NCBI RefSeq assembly: GCF_000421705.1
Contig: NZ_ATXN01000002.1
Span: 930,001 to 994,000, forward strand
Direction of reading: 5' to 3'
DNA from: Brevundimonas naejangsanensis DSM 23858
Lineage (GTDB): Bacteria; Pseudomonadota; Alphaproteobacteria; Caulobacterales; Caulobacteraceae
Length of the DNA stretch: 64,000 nucleotides
Shown: piece after piece, positions 28,622 to 38,044 of the stretch
How the letters are laid out: every line of letters starts with the position of its first letter
Numbering within the stretch: the stretch's first letter is position 1
Program-made: the position numbers and the translations under genes
Notes under the pieces: model-generated
What the model was told of the DNA's origin: nothing
What the model saw: the letters and a program-made list of their open reading frames with translations, nothing else
Databases searched by the model: none

Positions 28622-29631
28622 GCCTCAGCCTCTCGCAGCGCCTCATAGACTTGAGGCGGCCAGCGTTTGTGCACCCAGAACCAGTCGACCGGATGCTCGC
28701 GCACCCGATCCTCGACGAAACGGTTGGCCGCCAGCACTCCCGCCCGCACATCGGCGGCCTTGTCGCCCGTGTCCGGCACGGCGATCGGCTCATGGGCCGT
28801 GACGCGGAAACGCACGCCCGGCAGACGCACCACCGACAGGGGCTGCATCACCGTGCCGAACTTCAGCGCCATGCGCGCCGCGCCCGGCGAGGCGTTGACC
28901 GGCTGGCCGAAGAACTCGACCTCCGGCCCCTGGCTGTATTTCTGATCGACCAGCAGGGCGATGGATTCGCCGCGCTTCATCCCCGCCATCAGCTCGCGCG
29001 TGCCGTCGCCCTTGGGCGCGAACAGCTTGATGCCGTAACGCTCGCGGCTCTGGCGGATCAGGGCGTCGACATAGGGATTGTTGGCCGCGCGATAGGTCAC
29101 CTGGCACGGCACGCCCGCCGCCATGATGACCGCCGCCATGACCTCGAAATTGGCCAGATGGCCCGAGATCAGCACGACCGGGCGGCCACTGTCGCGCACG
29201 GCGTGAAGCCGCTCCAGCCCGACGATGTCGATGCGCCCGCTTTCCGGCGTCAGTCTGTCCATGACCGCCAGTTCGGCGAAGGTGCGGCCCGTCTGCTCCC
29301 ACTGATCCACGGCCAGACGGTTGCGCTCGCCTTCGTCCATGTCGGGAAAGGCGATGCGCAGGTTGCGCGTCACCGTCTTGTGCGTGCCGGTCAGCGGCCC
29401 CAGCGTCCGCAGCAGCTTGCCGCCGAAGCCCGAGGCCCGCTCGACGCCCAGCAGGCGCAGAAAGCCGAACAGCCCCTGAAACGCCGCCGCCTCCAGCCGC
29501 CAGTTCAGGTCCTGAAGAAACGGGACCTCTTTATGTGCGCTACCGCCCTTCGGGCTACTTGAGCGCGTTTGATCGTCTCTATGTGCGCTACCGCCCTTTG
29601 GGCTGCTTGAGCGCGTTTGATCACCAGGCAA
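28618..29631 (-). CDS. LpxL/HtrB-like lipid A acyltransferase, start disturbed by tandem repeat
   Basis: A membrane-associated acyltransferase of the lauroyl/myristoyl lipid A family. The catalytic Hx4E motif is in [10 protein letters not shown] (H158, E163 counting from the TTG), followed by [23 protein letters not shown] and the C-terminal [12 protein letters not shown]. The family-like sequence begins around [13 protein letters not shown]. Upstream of that the only usable in-frame start I find is a TTG at 29631, which overlaps the SDR stop region. The 33 codons between contain a 16-codon unit twice ([14 protein letters not shown]). The real start may be a non-standard codon after AAAGAGG. 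It is probably translated after the SDR gene. Confidence 0.85.
   Translation of the reverse strand: MPGDQTRSSSPKGGSAHRDDQTRSSSPKGGSAHKEVPFLQDLNWRLEAAAFQGLFGFLRLLGVERASGFGGKLLRTLGPLTGTHKTVTRNLRIAFPDMDEGERNRLAVDQWEQTGRTFAELAVMDRLTPESGRIDIVGLERLHAVRDSGRPVVLISGHLANFEVMAAVIMAAGVPCQVTYRAANNPYVDALIRQSRERYGIKLFAPKGDGTRELMAGMKRGESIALLVDQKYSQGPEVEFFGQPVNASPGAARMALKFGTVMQPLSVVRLPGVRFRVTAHEPIAVPDTGDKAADVRAGVLAANRFVEDRVREHPVDWFWVHKRWPPQVYEALREAEA
29532..29622. repeat. 48-bp tandem repeat, two copies
   Basis: A 43-base unit at 29532-29574 recurs at 29580-29622 with period 48 bases and two base differences. Each copy has a hairpin core, GCCCTTCGGGC or GCCCTTTGGGC. On the minus strand it lies between the SDR stop codon and the first recognisable residues of the acyltransferase, and because 48 is a multiple of three it keeps the frame. 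Confidence 0.9.
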
Positions 29632-30391
29632 TCGTCAGTCCGCCGTCCACCACAAGGGTCTGGCCGGTCACATAGGCCGACGCAGGGCTGCACAGATAGA
29701 CCGCCGTGCCGGCAATTTCATCCGGCTGGCCGATCCTTTTCAGCGGCGCAGGATCGGTGACGGTCTTCAGCAGCTCCGGATTCTCCCACAGGTAGCGGGC
29801 GAAATCGGTCTGAACCAGGCCCGGTGCGATACAGTTCACCCGCACGTTCGACGGCCCATATTCGACCGCCAGATTGCGCGCCAGTTGCATATCGGCGGCC
29901 TTGGAGATGTTGTAGGCGCCGATCAGGCCGTTGCCGCGCAGGCCGCCGATGGACGAGATGATCAGGATCGCCCCGTCCTTCCGCTCCAGCATCTCCGGCG
30001 CGACCATCTGGATCAGCCAGTGGTTGGAGATGACGTTGTTCTGAAGGATCTTTTCGAACTGTTCGTCGGCGATGCCCGCCATCGGCCCGGCGTAGGGATT
30101 GGTCGCCGCATTGCAGACCAGGATGTCGATCCGGCCAAAGTCGGCGCGCGTGTCGTCCACCAGCCGCTGCAGGTCTTCCTTGGAGGCGATGTTGGCGGGA
30201 ATGGCGATGGCGCGGCCCTCGCCATGCTTGTCATTGATGGCGACGGCGACCTCTTCGCACGGCCCGGCCTTGCGCGAGGAGATGACGACGCGGGCGCCGT
30301 GCTCGGCCAGACGCTCGGCGATGGCCTTGCCGATGCCCTTGGAAGAGCCGGTGATGATGGCGACCTTGCCGCTCAGATCGAACAATTCCAT
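29621..30391 (-). CDS. SDR-family oxidoreductase
   Basis: A 256-residue short-chain dehydrogenase/reductase. Cofactor motif TGSSKGIG at 14-21, NAAT at 94-97, catalytic S146/S147 with Y160 and K164 in YNISK. The C-terminus [16 protein letters not shown] is typical of classical SDRs that form tetramers. R40 in ISSR at the end of beta-2 suggests NADP(H) preference. The substrate is unknown. A perfect AAAGGAGG precedes the ATG on the minus strand. The acyltransferase follows on the same strand. Confidence 0.94.
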   Translation of the reverse strand: MELFDLSGKVAIITGSSKGIGKAIAERLAEHGARVVISSRKAGPCEEVAVAINDKHGEGRAIAIPANIASKEDLQRLVDDTRADFGRIDILVCNAATNPYAGPMAGIADEQFEKILQNNVISNHWLIQMVAPEMLERKDGAILIISSIGGLRGNGLIGAYNISKAADMQLARNLAVEYGPSNVRVNCIAPGLVQTDFARYLWENPELLKTVTDPAPLKRIGQPDEIAGTAVYLCSPASAYVTGQTLVVDGGLTIAW

Positions 30392-30408
30392 GCGTTAACC
30401 TCCTTTTA
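30392..30408 (-). promoter_or_regulatory. Strong ribosome-binding site of the SDR gene
   Basis: On the minus strand AAAAGGAGGTTAACGC leads directly into the ATG at 30391, a near-perfect Shine-Dalgarno at ideal spacing. It decides the start of the SDR gene. Confidence 0.8.
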
Positions 30409-30500
30409 CCGCCCGTTTATCCGCGCGGACCCTAGCCGTTAGCCTTCGTTAACGTGATACTTGATCGATTCTATAGGGAAAGGCGGTTCTGACCGGCCCC

Positions 30501-31769
30501 ATGCGAAAGATCACCGGCGGCTTCCTGTTCTTCGGCTACCTGTTCCTCGCCCTGACCATCGGGGCGATGATCTGGCGCGCCGGTCTTGGAGCGGGCGCAG
30601 GCGCAGCCGGAGTGCTGGGCGCGCTGGGGATCATGGCCGGCGCCCACGCCATCGTCACCGGCATGGCCGACCGCCGCGCCCTGCGTCTGGAAATCGGCAA
30701 GGTGCGCGAGGCCCACCGCCTGCTGGCCGACGCGATGGAGTCGACGCAAGGCGCCCTGACCGAACTGGCCCAGGCCATCGAGACCGGCGCCCTGTCGCGC
30801 ACCGACGCCCTGACGGGCGAGGTGCGGATGCTGGAAGGTCTGGTCCAGCAGATGAGCGAATCCATCGAGGAACGGCTGGCCGCCTCCACCTTGACCGCCG
30901 ACACCTTCGAAGGCCGCCGTCAGGTCCAGTCGAACACCCTGCTGAAGACCGTCCACGACGCCCTGAGCGAGAACCGCGTCGACCTGTATCTGCAGCCCGT
31001 CGTGACCCTGCCCCAGCGGCGGACGGTCTTCTATGAAAGCTTCACCCGCCTGCGCGACCCCTCGAACCGGGTGATGATGCCCGCCGAATACCTGTCGGTG
31101 GCCGAGGGCGAGGGCCTGCTGCCCGCCATCGACAACCTGCTGCTGTTCCGCTGCGCCCAGATCGTGCGCCGTCTGGCCAGTCAGGACCGCAAGGTCGGGG
31201 TCTTCTGCAACATCTCGCTCGCCTCGCTGGGCGACGAGACCTTCTTCCCGCAGTTCCTCGACTTCCTGAGCCAGAACCGCGACCTGAAGGACGCCCTGAT
31301 CTTCGAACTGGGTCAGGCGACGTTCGACGCGCGCGGCGCCGTCGAAGCGCGCAACATGGCCAAGCTGGCCGATCTGGGCTTCCGCTTCTCCATCGACAAG
31401 GTGCAGACGCTGGACCTGGACTTCGCCGACCTGCAACGCTCGGACGTGCGCTTCATCAAGGTGGCGGCCGACCTGCTGATCGAACAACTGCTGGACCTGG
31501 ACGGCGCCGCCCCACTGCCCAGCCAGCCCGACATCCGCGCCGGGGACTTCGCCCCCTTGACCCGCCGCCACGGCCTGGAACTGATCGCCGAAAAGGTCGA
31601 GAGCGAGAAACAGGTCGTCGACATCCTTGAGCTGGATATCGCCATGGGCCAGGGTCATCTGTTCGGCGAGCCGCGTGCCATCAAGGAAGCCGTCCTGGCC
31701 GAGACCGACCCGCCCGCCGACTTCGTCCGCTCGACGCTGAAATCGGCTGAGCAGCGGGTGCGGCTCTAG
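30501..31769 (+). CDS. tipF: TipF-like EAL-domain protein
   Basis: A 422-residue protein with two membrane helices at about 7-24 and 30-55, a coiled-coil stretch at 60-130 and an EAL domain at about 144-400. The EAL signature is degenerate (YESFTRL at 178-184), and several catalytic residues look altered, e.g. FSIDKVQTLD in place of the usual DDFG block. This matches TipF of Caulobacter crescentus, a c-di-GMP-binding protein that localises to the new pole and is needed for flagellum assembly. The match is by architecture and memory of the family, so the symbol is moderately sure. It is divergent from the SDR gene and convergent with ileS. Confidence 0.78.
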   Translation: MRKITGGFLFFGYLFLALTIGAMIWRAGLGAGAGAAGVLGALGIMAGAHAIVTGMADRRALRLEIGKVREAHRLLADAMESTQGALTELAQAIETGALSRTDALTGEVRMLEGLVQQMSESIEERLAASTLTADTFEGRRQVQSNTLLKTVHDALSENRVDLYLQPVVTLPQRRTVFYESFTRLRDPSNRVMMPAEYLSVAEGEGLLPAIDNLLLFRCAQIVRRLASQDRKVGVFCNISLASLGDETFFPQFLDFLSQNRDLKDALIFELGQATFDARGAVEARNMAKLADLGFRFSIDKVQTLDLDFADLQRSDVRFIKVAADLLIEQLLDLDGAAPLPSQPDIRAGDFAPLTRRHGLELIAEKVESEKQVVDILELDIAMGQGHLFGEPRAIKEAVLAETDPPADFVRSTLKSAEQRVRL

Positions 31770-31778
31770 GCGCGGGAT

Positions 31779-31801
31779 CCTTCTCCCCCTGTGGGAGAAG
31801 G
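31779..31801. repeat. Short hairpin repeat
   Basis: CCTTCTCCC / GGGAGAAGG form a perfect 9-bp stem around CCTGT. It follows the tipF stop by 9 bases and could act as a weak stop for tipF, though it has no T-run. A related fragment (CTTCTCCCGGAGGGAGAGGG) is at about 9801-9821. Confidence 0.7.
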
Positions 31802-31804
31802 AAG

Positions 31805-31835
31805 AAAAAGGCCCCTCCGGCGAACGGAGGGGCCT
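31805..31835 (-). terminator. Intrinsic terminator of ileS
   Basis: An 11-bp stem AGGCCCCTCCG / CGGAGGGGCCT with a 5-base loop. On the minus strand the stem is followed by TTTTT, just past the ileS stop at 31844. Confidence 0.9.
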
Positions 31836-31843
31836 GATCTCCT

Positions 31844-34765
31844 TTACGCCTTGCGCGCATCCAGCCAGCGCACCGTGTCAGCGTCGCGGGCCGACAGGTC
31901 GGGGTAGTCGGCGTCAGAACCGACGTCCGGCACACGGCGCCAGGAGCGAGCGCACTTGGGATAGTTCGCCGTCTTCACCTCGACCGTGACGGCGTCGCCG
32001 CCCGCCACGAGTTCGGCGCCCGAGGTGCGGAACACCTCGGCGGCGTCCAGCCCCTCGAACGGCGCCAGCAGTTCAGCCGGGGCCGTCACCACCGGCCAGG
32101 CGTCCAGCGCCCCGCCGATGACCTTGTCGCGACGTGCGGCTTCCAGGGCTTCGTTGACCTCTTCCAGCACAGTCTCGACCTTGGCCCAGCGCGCCGCCTC
32201 AGCCGCGTTTTCCCATCCGGCGGGCGTCTCGGGGATCACCCGCGCGCAGTTGGTGCCGGCGTCGGGGAAGCGCGTGGTCCAGGCCTCGTCCATGGTGAAG
32301 GGCGTCAGCGGAGCCAGCCAGGTGGTCAGGCGGCTGAAGACCTCGTCCATCACCGTGCGGACCGCACGACGCTTGATGCTGTCGGGACGGTCGCAATAGA
32401 GGCTGTCCTTGCGCACGTCGAAATACAGCGCCGACAGATCGCCCGAACAGAACTCCAGCACCGGCCGCACCACGTCCTGGAAGCGGTATTCGGCGTAGGC
32501 CTGACGCACCTGAGCGTCCAGCTCCCACAGGCGATGCAGGATGAACTTCTCCAGCGGCGGGAACTGCGAATAGTCCGTCAGGCGCTCTGCCTCGTCGAAG
32601 CCGTTCAGCGCGCCCAGCAGATAGCGGACGGTGTTCCTCAGCTTGCGATAGGCGTCGACTGTGGTCTGCAGGATCTGCTTGCCGATGCGCTGGTCGTCCG
32701 AATAGTCGACCAGAGCCACCCACAGACGCAGGATGTCGGCGCCGGATTCCTTGATGATGGTCAGGGGGTCGGTCGTATTGCCCCGCGACTTCGACATCTT
32801 CTCCCCGTTCTCGTCCAGGGTGAAGCCGTGGGTCAGGACAGCGTTGAACGGGGCGCGACCGCGCGTGCCACAGCCTTCCAGCAGCGACGACTGGAACCAG
32901 CCGCGATGCTGGTCCGAGCCTTCCAGATAGAGGTCGGCGGGCCAGTGCGACGGGCGGTCGCCCGTATAGCCGCTCGCGGCCGTGCGCGGGTCCAGGGTGA
33001 AGGCGTGGGTCGAGCCAGAATCGAACCAGACGTCGAGAATGTCCGTCACCTTCTCGAACCGCTCGGGATCATGCGCGCCCAGGAAGTCGGCGTCGGGCGC
33101 CGAGAACCAGACGTCGGCGCCGCCCTCGGCCACGGCCTTGACGATGCGGGCGTCGACCTCGGGATCGTGCAGGGGCTGGCCGGTCTGCTTGTCCACGAAC
33201 ATGGCCAGCGGCGTGCCCCAGGCGCGCTGACGGCTGATCAGCCAGTCGGGGCGGCCCTCGACCATGGAGCGGATGCGGTTCTTGCCCGCCGCCGGGTGGA
33301 AGGCGGTGGCGTCGATGGCGTTCAGCGCACGATCGCGCAGGGTCGCGCCGTCTTCCAGCTCCTCATCCATGCGGATGAACCACTGCGGGGTGTTGCGGAA
33401 GATGATGGGCGCCTTGGAGCGCCAGCTGTGCGGATAGGAGTGTTCCATCCGGCCGCGCGCCAGCAGGTTTCCGGCCTCGATCAGCTTTTCCATCACGGCG
33501 CCGTTGGCGGGACCGAACTTGCCCGTCTTCTTGCCCTCGGTCTCCAGCACCTTCAGGCCCGCGAACAGAGGAACATGCTCATAATAGGCGCCGTCGGGAT
33601 CGACCGTGTCCGGCACCTCGCGATGACCGTGGGCCAGCCAGACGGCGAAGTCGTCCGCCCCGTGGCCCGGCGCCGTGTGGACGAAGCCGGTTCCTGCGTC
33701 GTCGGTGACGTGGTCGCCCGCCAGCAGCGGCACGGAGAAGCCGTAACCGCTGTCCAGCGCGGCCAGCGGGTGGGCGCATTCCAGACCCGACGGGTCGATG
33801 TCGTAGACGCGCGTCCAGGCGGCGATCTTCGCGGCCTTGAACACCTCTTCGGCCAGCTTGTCGGCGAGGATGAAGCGGTCGCCCGGCTTGGCCCAGGGCT
33901 CATAGTCCAGCCCTTCCTCAAGGGCCGTGACCTCATACAGGCCGTAGTTGATTTCGGGGCCGTAGCTGATCGCCCGGTTGGCCGGGATGGTCCACGGCGT
34001 CGTGGTCCAGATCACGATCGACGGCGTCGCCGTGCGGAAGGCCAGCAGGTCGTCCGGGTGGCTGTCGGTCGCACCGACCACCGGGAACTTGACCCAGATC
34101 GTGGGCGAGACGTGGTCGTGATACTCGACCTCGGCGTCGGCCAATGCGGTGCGCTCGACCGGCGACCACATCACCGGCTTGGATCCGCGATACAGCTGGC
34201 CCGAGTTCTTGAACTTGTGGAACTCCGAAACGATGGCCGCCTCGGAGGCGAAGTCCATGGTGGCGTAGCGGTTGGCGAAGTCGCCGGTGACGCCCAGACG
34301 CAGGAACTGGTCGCGCTGCAGGTCGATGTATTTGCCGGCGTATTCGCGGCAGGCGGTGCGGAACTCCTCCTTGGAGACCTCGTCCTTGCGGCGGCCCTTG
34401 GCGCGGAACTGCTCCTCGATCTTCCACTCGATCGGCAGGCCGTGGCAGTCCCAGCCCGGCACGTAGTCGACGTCATAGCCCAGCAGGAAGCGCGAGCGGA
34501 CCACGAAGTCCTTCAGCGTCTTGTTCAGGGCGTGACCGATATGGATGTCGCCGTTGGCGTAAGGCGGGCCGTCGTGCAGCACATAGAGGGGCGCGTTCTG
34601 CGATTGACGGAGGCTGCGCAGATGGCCGTACAGATCGCCCCACTGGGCCAGGATTTCCGGCTCCTTCTTGGGCAGGCCGCCGCGCATCGGGAACGGCGTC
34701 TCGGGCAGGAAGACGGTGTCGCGATAGTCGCGGCCGGAAGGGGTCTGGGTGTCGGCGTCAGCCAT
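31844..34765 (-). CDS. ileS: Isoleucyl-tRNA synthetase
   Basis: Charges tRNA-Ile and edits valine; 973 residues. The HIGH motif is in GDIHIGHALNKTLKD, the editing domain has TTTPWTIPANRAI and the TDDAGTGFVHTAPGHG block, and GEKMSKSRGNTTDP is the KMSKS loop. The C-terminal zinc finger of some IleRS is not evident; the protein ends with an SDADYPDLSARDADTVRWL region after CARSWRRV. Upstream 34766-35053 (288 bases) I see only an inverted repeat, GCCGCTTCGGAAGCGGC, and no gene. Confidence 0.98.
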   Translation of the reverse strand: MADADTQTPSGRDYRDTVFLPETPFPMRGGLPKKEPEILAQWGDLYGHLRSLRQSQNAPLYVLHDGPPYANGDIHIGHALNKTLKDFVVRSRFLLGYDVDYVPGWDCHGLPIEWKIEEQFRAKGRRKDEVSKEEFRTACREYAGKYIDLQRDQFLRLGVTGDFANRYATMDFASEAAIVSEFHKFKNSGQLYRGSKPVMWSPVERTALADAEVEYHDHVSPTIWVKFPVVGATDSHPDDLLAFRTATPSIVIWTTTPWTIPANRAISYGPEINYGLYEVTALEEGLDYEPWAKPGDRFILADKLAEEVFKAAKIAAWTRVYDIDPSGLECAHPLAALDSGYGFSVPLLAGDHVTDDAGTGFVHTAPGHGADDFAVWLAHGHREVPDTVDPDGAYYEHVPLFAGLKVLETEGKKTGKFGPANGAVMEKLIEAGNLLARGRMEHSYPHSWRSKAPIIFRNTPQWFIRMDEELEDGATLRDRALNAIDATAFHPAAGKNRIRSMVEGRPDWLISRQRAWGTPLAMFVDKQTGQPLHDPEVDARIVKAVAEGGADVWFSAPDADFLGAHDPERFEKVTDILDVWFDSGSTHAFTLDPRTAASGYTGDRPSHWPADLYLEGSDQHRGWFQSSLLEGCGTRGRAPFNAVLTHGFTLDENGEKMSKSRGNTTDPLTIIKESGADILRLWVALVDYSDDQRIGKQILQTTVDAYRKLRNTVRYLLGALNGFDEAERLTDYSQFPPLEKFILHRLWELDAQVRQAYAEYRFQDVVRPVLEFCSGDLSALYFDVRKDSLYCDRPDSIKRRAVRTVMDEVFSRLTTWLAPLTPFTMDEAWTTRFPDAGTNCARVIPETPAGWENAAEAARWAKVETVLEEVNEALEAARRDKVIGGALDAWPVVTAPAELLAPFEGLDAAEVFRTSGAELVAGGDAVTVEVKTANYPKCARSWRRVPDVGSDADYPDLSARDADTVRWLDARKA

Positions 34766-35053
34766 GAAATGTCTTTTCGTCTTTGCGCGCGCGGCCGCTT
34801 CGGAAGCGGCGTCAGGCGTCAGTCTAGCGTGAAGCCGCCGAACGGCCCATGCCCTGATGCCTCAAGGCGGCGACGTCTCGGCGGAATGTTTCGAGAAAAT
34901 CCCGACGTGCGCGGGGCTGTCAGCCCTGCAGCGCTACGCCGGGCGGCTAATCGAAATCGGACGGATCACGCGAACGGTCATGATGGGAAGGCTCTAGCAG
35001 ACCCCGCGCCCCCTGCGCCATAGTCCAGACGCACAGATGGGGAGACGGATGAG

Positions 35054-35620
35054 ATGCGTGTTCAAGCCTTGGCGACGGCGGCGGTGTTGGCCCTGACGGC
35101 GGCCGCCTGCTCGGAACAGAAGAGCGCCCCTGCGGCTGGAGAGTCGGCCGCGCCCGTCCTGACCGGCCGCGCCGCCGTCTATGCGGCGGGCGAAAGGGAC
35201 GCCGAAGCCTTCGTGCGCGCCCTCTATGCCCGCGTTAGCGAACCGAAGGACACGCCCGACCCGGCCGAGGCGACAATCACCCCCGGCCGAGACCCGCTCT
35301 ATTCGCGCACCATGAACGCCCTGATCGGCGTCGACGACCGTGAAGCCAAGCGCAAAAAGAGCGCGCCTCGCCTCAACTACGACCCCGTCTGCGCCTGCCA
35401 GGACGCCGAGGCCTTCGCCCTGAAGTCCGTGAACATGACGCCCGAAAGCCCTCAGGCCGCGACCGCCGAAGTCGTTTTCGCCAACCACGGCCAGGACCAC
35501 CGCCAGACGCTTAAACTGCTGAAGGAAGGCCCGATGTGGCGCATCGCCGATGTGATCGACGACAAGGGCAAGTCGCTGCACGACGACCTGATGGCCATCG
35601 CCGAAAAGGCGCCGGGCTGA
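35054..35620 (+). CDS. DUF3828 lipoprotein
   Basis: A 188-residue predicted lipoprotein: signal RVQALATAAVLALTAAAC with a lipobox cysteine at 19. The body contains NYDPVCACQDAEAF, the paired-cysteine block that made me assign DUF3828, and ends with KLLKEGPMWRIADVIDDKG. The function is unknown. ATG at 35054 is preceded by GGGGAGACGGATGAG. Convergent with ribF, 4 bases apart. Confidence 0.82.
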   Translation: MRVQALATAAVLALTAAACSEQKSAPAAGESAAPVLTGRAAVYAAGERDAEAFVRALYARVSEPKDTPDPAEATITPGRDPLYSRTMNALIGVDDREAKRKKSAPRLNYDPVCACQDAEAFALKSVNMTPESPQAATAEVVFANHGQDHRQTLKLLKEGPMWRIADVIDDKGKSLHDDLMAIAEKAPG

Positions 35621-35624
35621 GGCG

Positions 35625-36554
35625 TCAGCCCAGAACGGCCCTTGCCGCCTCTGCATCCGCCTCAATCTGAACCTTGAGCGCGTCCAGACCGTCGAACTTC
35701 ATCTCGGCGCGCAGGAAGGCGACCAGTTCCGTCTCCAGCACCTGGCCGTAGAGGCTTTCGTCGAAGTCCAACAGCCAGACTTCCAGCAGGGGCTGTTCGA
35801 TCTCGAACATCGGGCGCACGCCCAGATTGGCGACGCCGTTGATGACTCGCCCGTCCGGCAGGCGGGTGCGGGTCGCATAGACCCCATAGGCCGGGCGCAT
35901 ATAGTCGCCCATCGCCACATTGGCCGTCGGCACGCCGATGGTGCGGCCGCGCTTGTCTCCGTGGATCACCTCGCCCTGAATGGCGAAGGGGCGGCCCAGG
36001 ATGGCGGCGGCGCGGGCCATGTCCCCGGCCTTCAACGCCTCGCGCACGGCGCTGGACGACAGCTTGAGCCCTGAGGCGTCGTCGATGCGGTCGGTGACGG
36101 AGACGGTGAATCCCAGCGTCTCGCCATAGGCTTGAAGCAAGGCGGGCGAGCCGGAGCGGCCCTTGCCGAAGGTGAAGTCGAAGCCGACGGCGGCGTGGAC
36201 GATCCCGAGGCCTTCGGACAGGACGCGTCGGGCGAATTCCTCGTCCGACATGCCGGCCATCTCGCGATCGAACGGCAGCAGATACAGGCGGTCGACTCCC
36301 AGCGGCGCCAGGGCGCGCGCCATCTGGTCCGGCGTCATCAGGCGGAAGGGGGCCGCCTCGGGCTGGAACAGGCGGCGCGGATGGGGATCGAAGCTGACCA
36401 CGGCCAGGGGGACGCCCAGCCGGTCCGCCGCCTCGCGCGCCGAGGCGATAACCGCCTGATGGCCGCGATGCACGCCGTCGAAGGCGCCGACGGCGACCGC
36501 CGCCCCCTGCTGCGCTGCGGTCAGACCGCGCCAGTCGCGAATGACTTCGACCAC
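35625..36554 (-). CDS. ribF: Bifunctional riboflavin kinase / FAD synthetase
   Basis: Makes FMN from riboflavin and FAD from FMN; 309 residues, the usual length. The N-terminal adenylyltransferase motif is GAFDGVHRGH at 23-32, and the C-terminal kinase has HGDKRGRTIGVPTANV and GVANLGVRPMF. It is the last gene of the HAD-maoC-ribF run on the minus strand, 12 bases after maoC. Confidence 0.97.
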   Translation of the reverse strand: MVEVIRDWRGLTAAQQGAAVAVGAFDGVHRGHQAVIASAREAADRLGVPLAVVSFDPHPRRLFQPEAAPFRLMTPDQMARALAPLGVDRLYLLPFDREMAGMSDEEFARRVLSEGLGIVHAAVGFDFTFGKGRSGSPALLQAYGETLGFTVSVTDRIDDASGLKLSSSAVREALKAGDMARAAAILGRPFAIQGEVIHGDKRGRTIGVPTANVAMGDYMRPAYGVYATRTRLPDGRVINGVANLGVRPMFEIEQPLLEVWLLDFDESLYGQVLETELVAFLRAEMKFDGLDALKVQIEADAEAARAVLG

Positions 36555-36566
36555 TTCAGGCGGCCT

Positions 36567-37028
36567 TCAGCGCGCCGAAGGCTTGCGGCGACGCGGCACG
36601 CGCACGACGGCGACGCCGTCCATGATCAGCTTGTCCTCGACAAAGCCCTCGCATTTCAGCTGGGCGCGGGCGCCTTCATGGTCCAGCTCGATGACCGTGA
36701 TCTGAATGCGCACCATATCGCCGATCCGTACCGGGAAATGGAACGACAGGGTCTGGGAGATGTAGATCGACCCCGCGCCCGGCAGGATGGTGCCCACCAC
36801 CGCCGAGCCGAAGGCCGCCGACAGCAGGCCGTGGGCGATGCGGCCGCGATAGGCCGTCTTGGCGGCGAAGGCTTCATCCAGATGCACCGGATTGAAGTCG
36901 TCGGACGCCTCGGCGAACAGACGAATCCGCTCTTCGGTGACGTGAACCGTCTTCTCTGCGGCCATGCCGACGTGGAGTTCGTCGAGGATATAGCCGCCCG
37001 ACGGGTGCGCTTGGACCAGATCAACCAT
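36567..37028 (-). CDS. MaoC-family dehydratase
   Basis: A 153-residue hot-dog-fold hydratase. The hydratase-2 motif is in ASDDFNPVHLDEAFA (D43/D44, H49) followed by GRIAHGLLSAA. Such enzymes act on (R)-3-hydroxyacyl-CoA or related thioesters; the substrate is not set by context. The last 15 residues are a basic tail. It lies between the HAD gene and ribF on the same strand. Confidence 0.92.
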   Translation of the reverse strand: MVDLVQAHPSGGYILDELHVGMAAEKTVHVTEERIRLFAEASDDFNPVHLDEAFAAKTAYRGRIAHGLLSAAFGSAVVGTILPGAGSIYISQTLSFHFPVRIGDMVRIQITVIELDHEGARAQLKCEGFVEDKLIMDGVAVVRVPRRRKPSAR

Positions 37029-37066
37029 GTGCGGCCTTTAAGGCAGGTGCGACGAAATGGCGAGAC

Positions 37067-37936
37067 TTACCAGGTCAGTTCCAGCGCGGCGTAGCGAGCG
37101 AAGGTCGTCTCGGCGCGAAGCAGTTCGGCGGCGCGCGCCGGATCCAGGGAACCGTCGGCCGCCCTGGCCGCATCGCCGTGAATGCCCTGTGCGATGAACA
37201 GGCAGTCCAGCGCCTGCTCGGCGGCGCCCAGGACATCGGTCACCACGCCGTCGCCGATGCACAGCACACGTGAACGGTCGACGGCGCGGCCCAGCAGGCC
37301 TTCCGCCTCCTTCAGCGCCAGGGCGTAGATGGGCGCGAACGGCTTGCCCGCCATGATCACCCGCCCGCCCATCGACTCATACAGATCGGCGATGGCGCCG
37401 CCGCAATAGATGATCGTATCCCCGCGCTGGACCACGCGATCGGGGTTGGCGCAGATCAGCTCCAGTCCGCGTTCAGCCGCCGGAGTCAGACGTTCGCGAT
37501 AGTCCTCGGGCGTTTCGGTCGTGTCGTCATAGGGACCGGTGACCGAGATGAAGGCGGCGTCCTCGGCGCCGTGGGCGCTGGTCAGATCCAAACCTTCATA
37601 CAGGGCGAAGTCGCGATCCGGGCCGATGATCCAGGCCGGGCCGGGCGCGCGGCGCGCAAGCTCCATCCGTGTGGCGTCGCCCGAGGTGACAAAGGCCTTC
37701 CAGGCGCTGCGCGGCACGCCCAGTCCATCCAACTGCGCTACCACGTCCGAAGACGGGCGCGGCGAGTTCGAGATCAGGACGACATGGCCGCCCTTCTCAT
37801 TGAACTTGGTCAGGGCCTCGCAGGCGGCGTCCCAGCTCTCGCGCCCGTTGTGGATCACGCCCCAGACGTCGCAGAGCAGGATATCGTAGTCATTGGCGAC
37901 GGCGGACAGGCGGGGCAACGGATGAGGCTGGGTCAT
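37067..37936 (-). CDS. HAD class IIA sugar-phosphatase-like hydrolase
   Basis: A 289-residue HAD-superfamily hydrolase of the IIA (NagD-like, TIGR01459) group. The nucleophile motif is LLCDVWGVIHNG (D23), motif II is LISNSPRPS, and motifs III/IV are AGKPFAPIY and CIGDGVVTDVLGA. Substrate unknown. The start at 37936 is chosen because upstream in-frame sequence runs through the divergent lspA region and is not HAD-like. First gene of the HAD-maoC-ribF cluster. Confidence 0.93.
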   Translation of the reverse strand: MTQPHPLPRLSAVANDYDILLCDVWGVIHNGRESWDAACEALTKFNEKGGHVVLISNSPRPSSDVVAQLDGLGVPRSAWKAFVTSGDATRMELARRAPGPAWIIGPDRDFALYEGLDLTSAHGAEDAAFISVTGPYDDTTETPEDYRERLTPAAERGLELICANPDRVVQRGDTIIYCGGAIADLYESMGGRVIMAGKPFAPIYALALKEAEGLLGRAVDRSRVLCIGDGVVTDVLGAAEQALDCLFIAQGIHGDAARAADGSLDPARAAELLRAETTFARYAALELTW

Positions 37937-38044
37937 GCCCCGCTTATAGCGAGTGAAAACCGGGGGGAAAGGCCGTGGCCGACGATGGGGCAGCCTGCGC
38001 TTTCCCTCTTCGCCGTCGCTCGTCTTCCTGCTAACCGGCTGGAC

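Noticed and set aside
30392..30410. Possible CtrA site TTAA-N7-TTAC near tipF
   Set aside because: The sequence is better explained as the Shine-Dalgarno of the SDR gene on the minus strand; the second half-site is imperfect.
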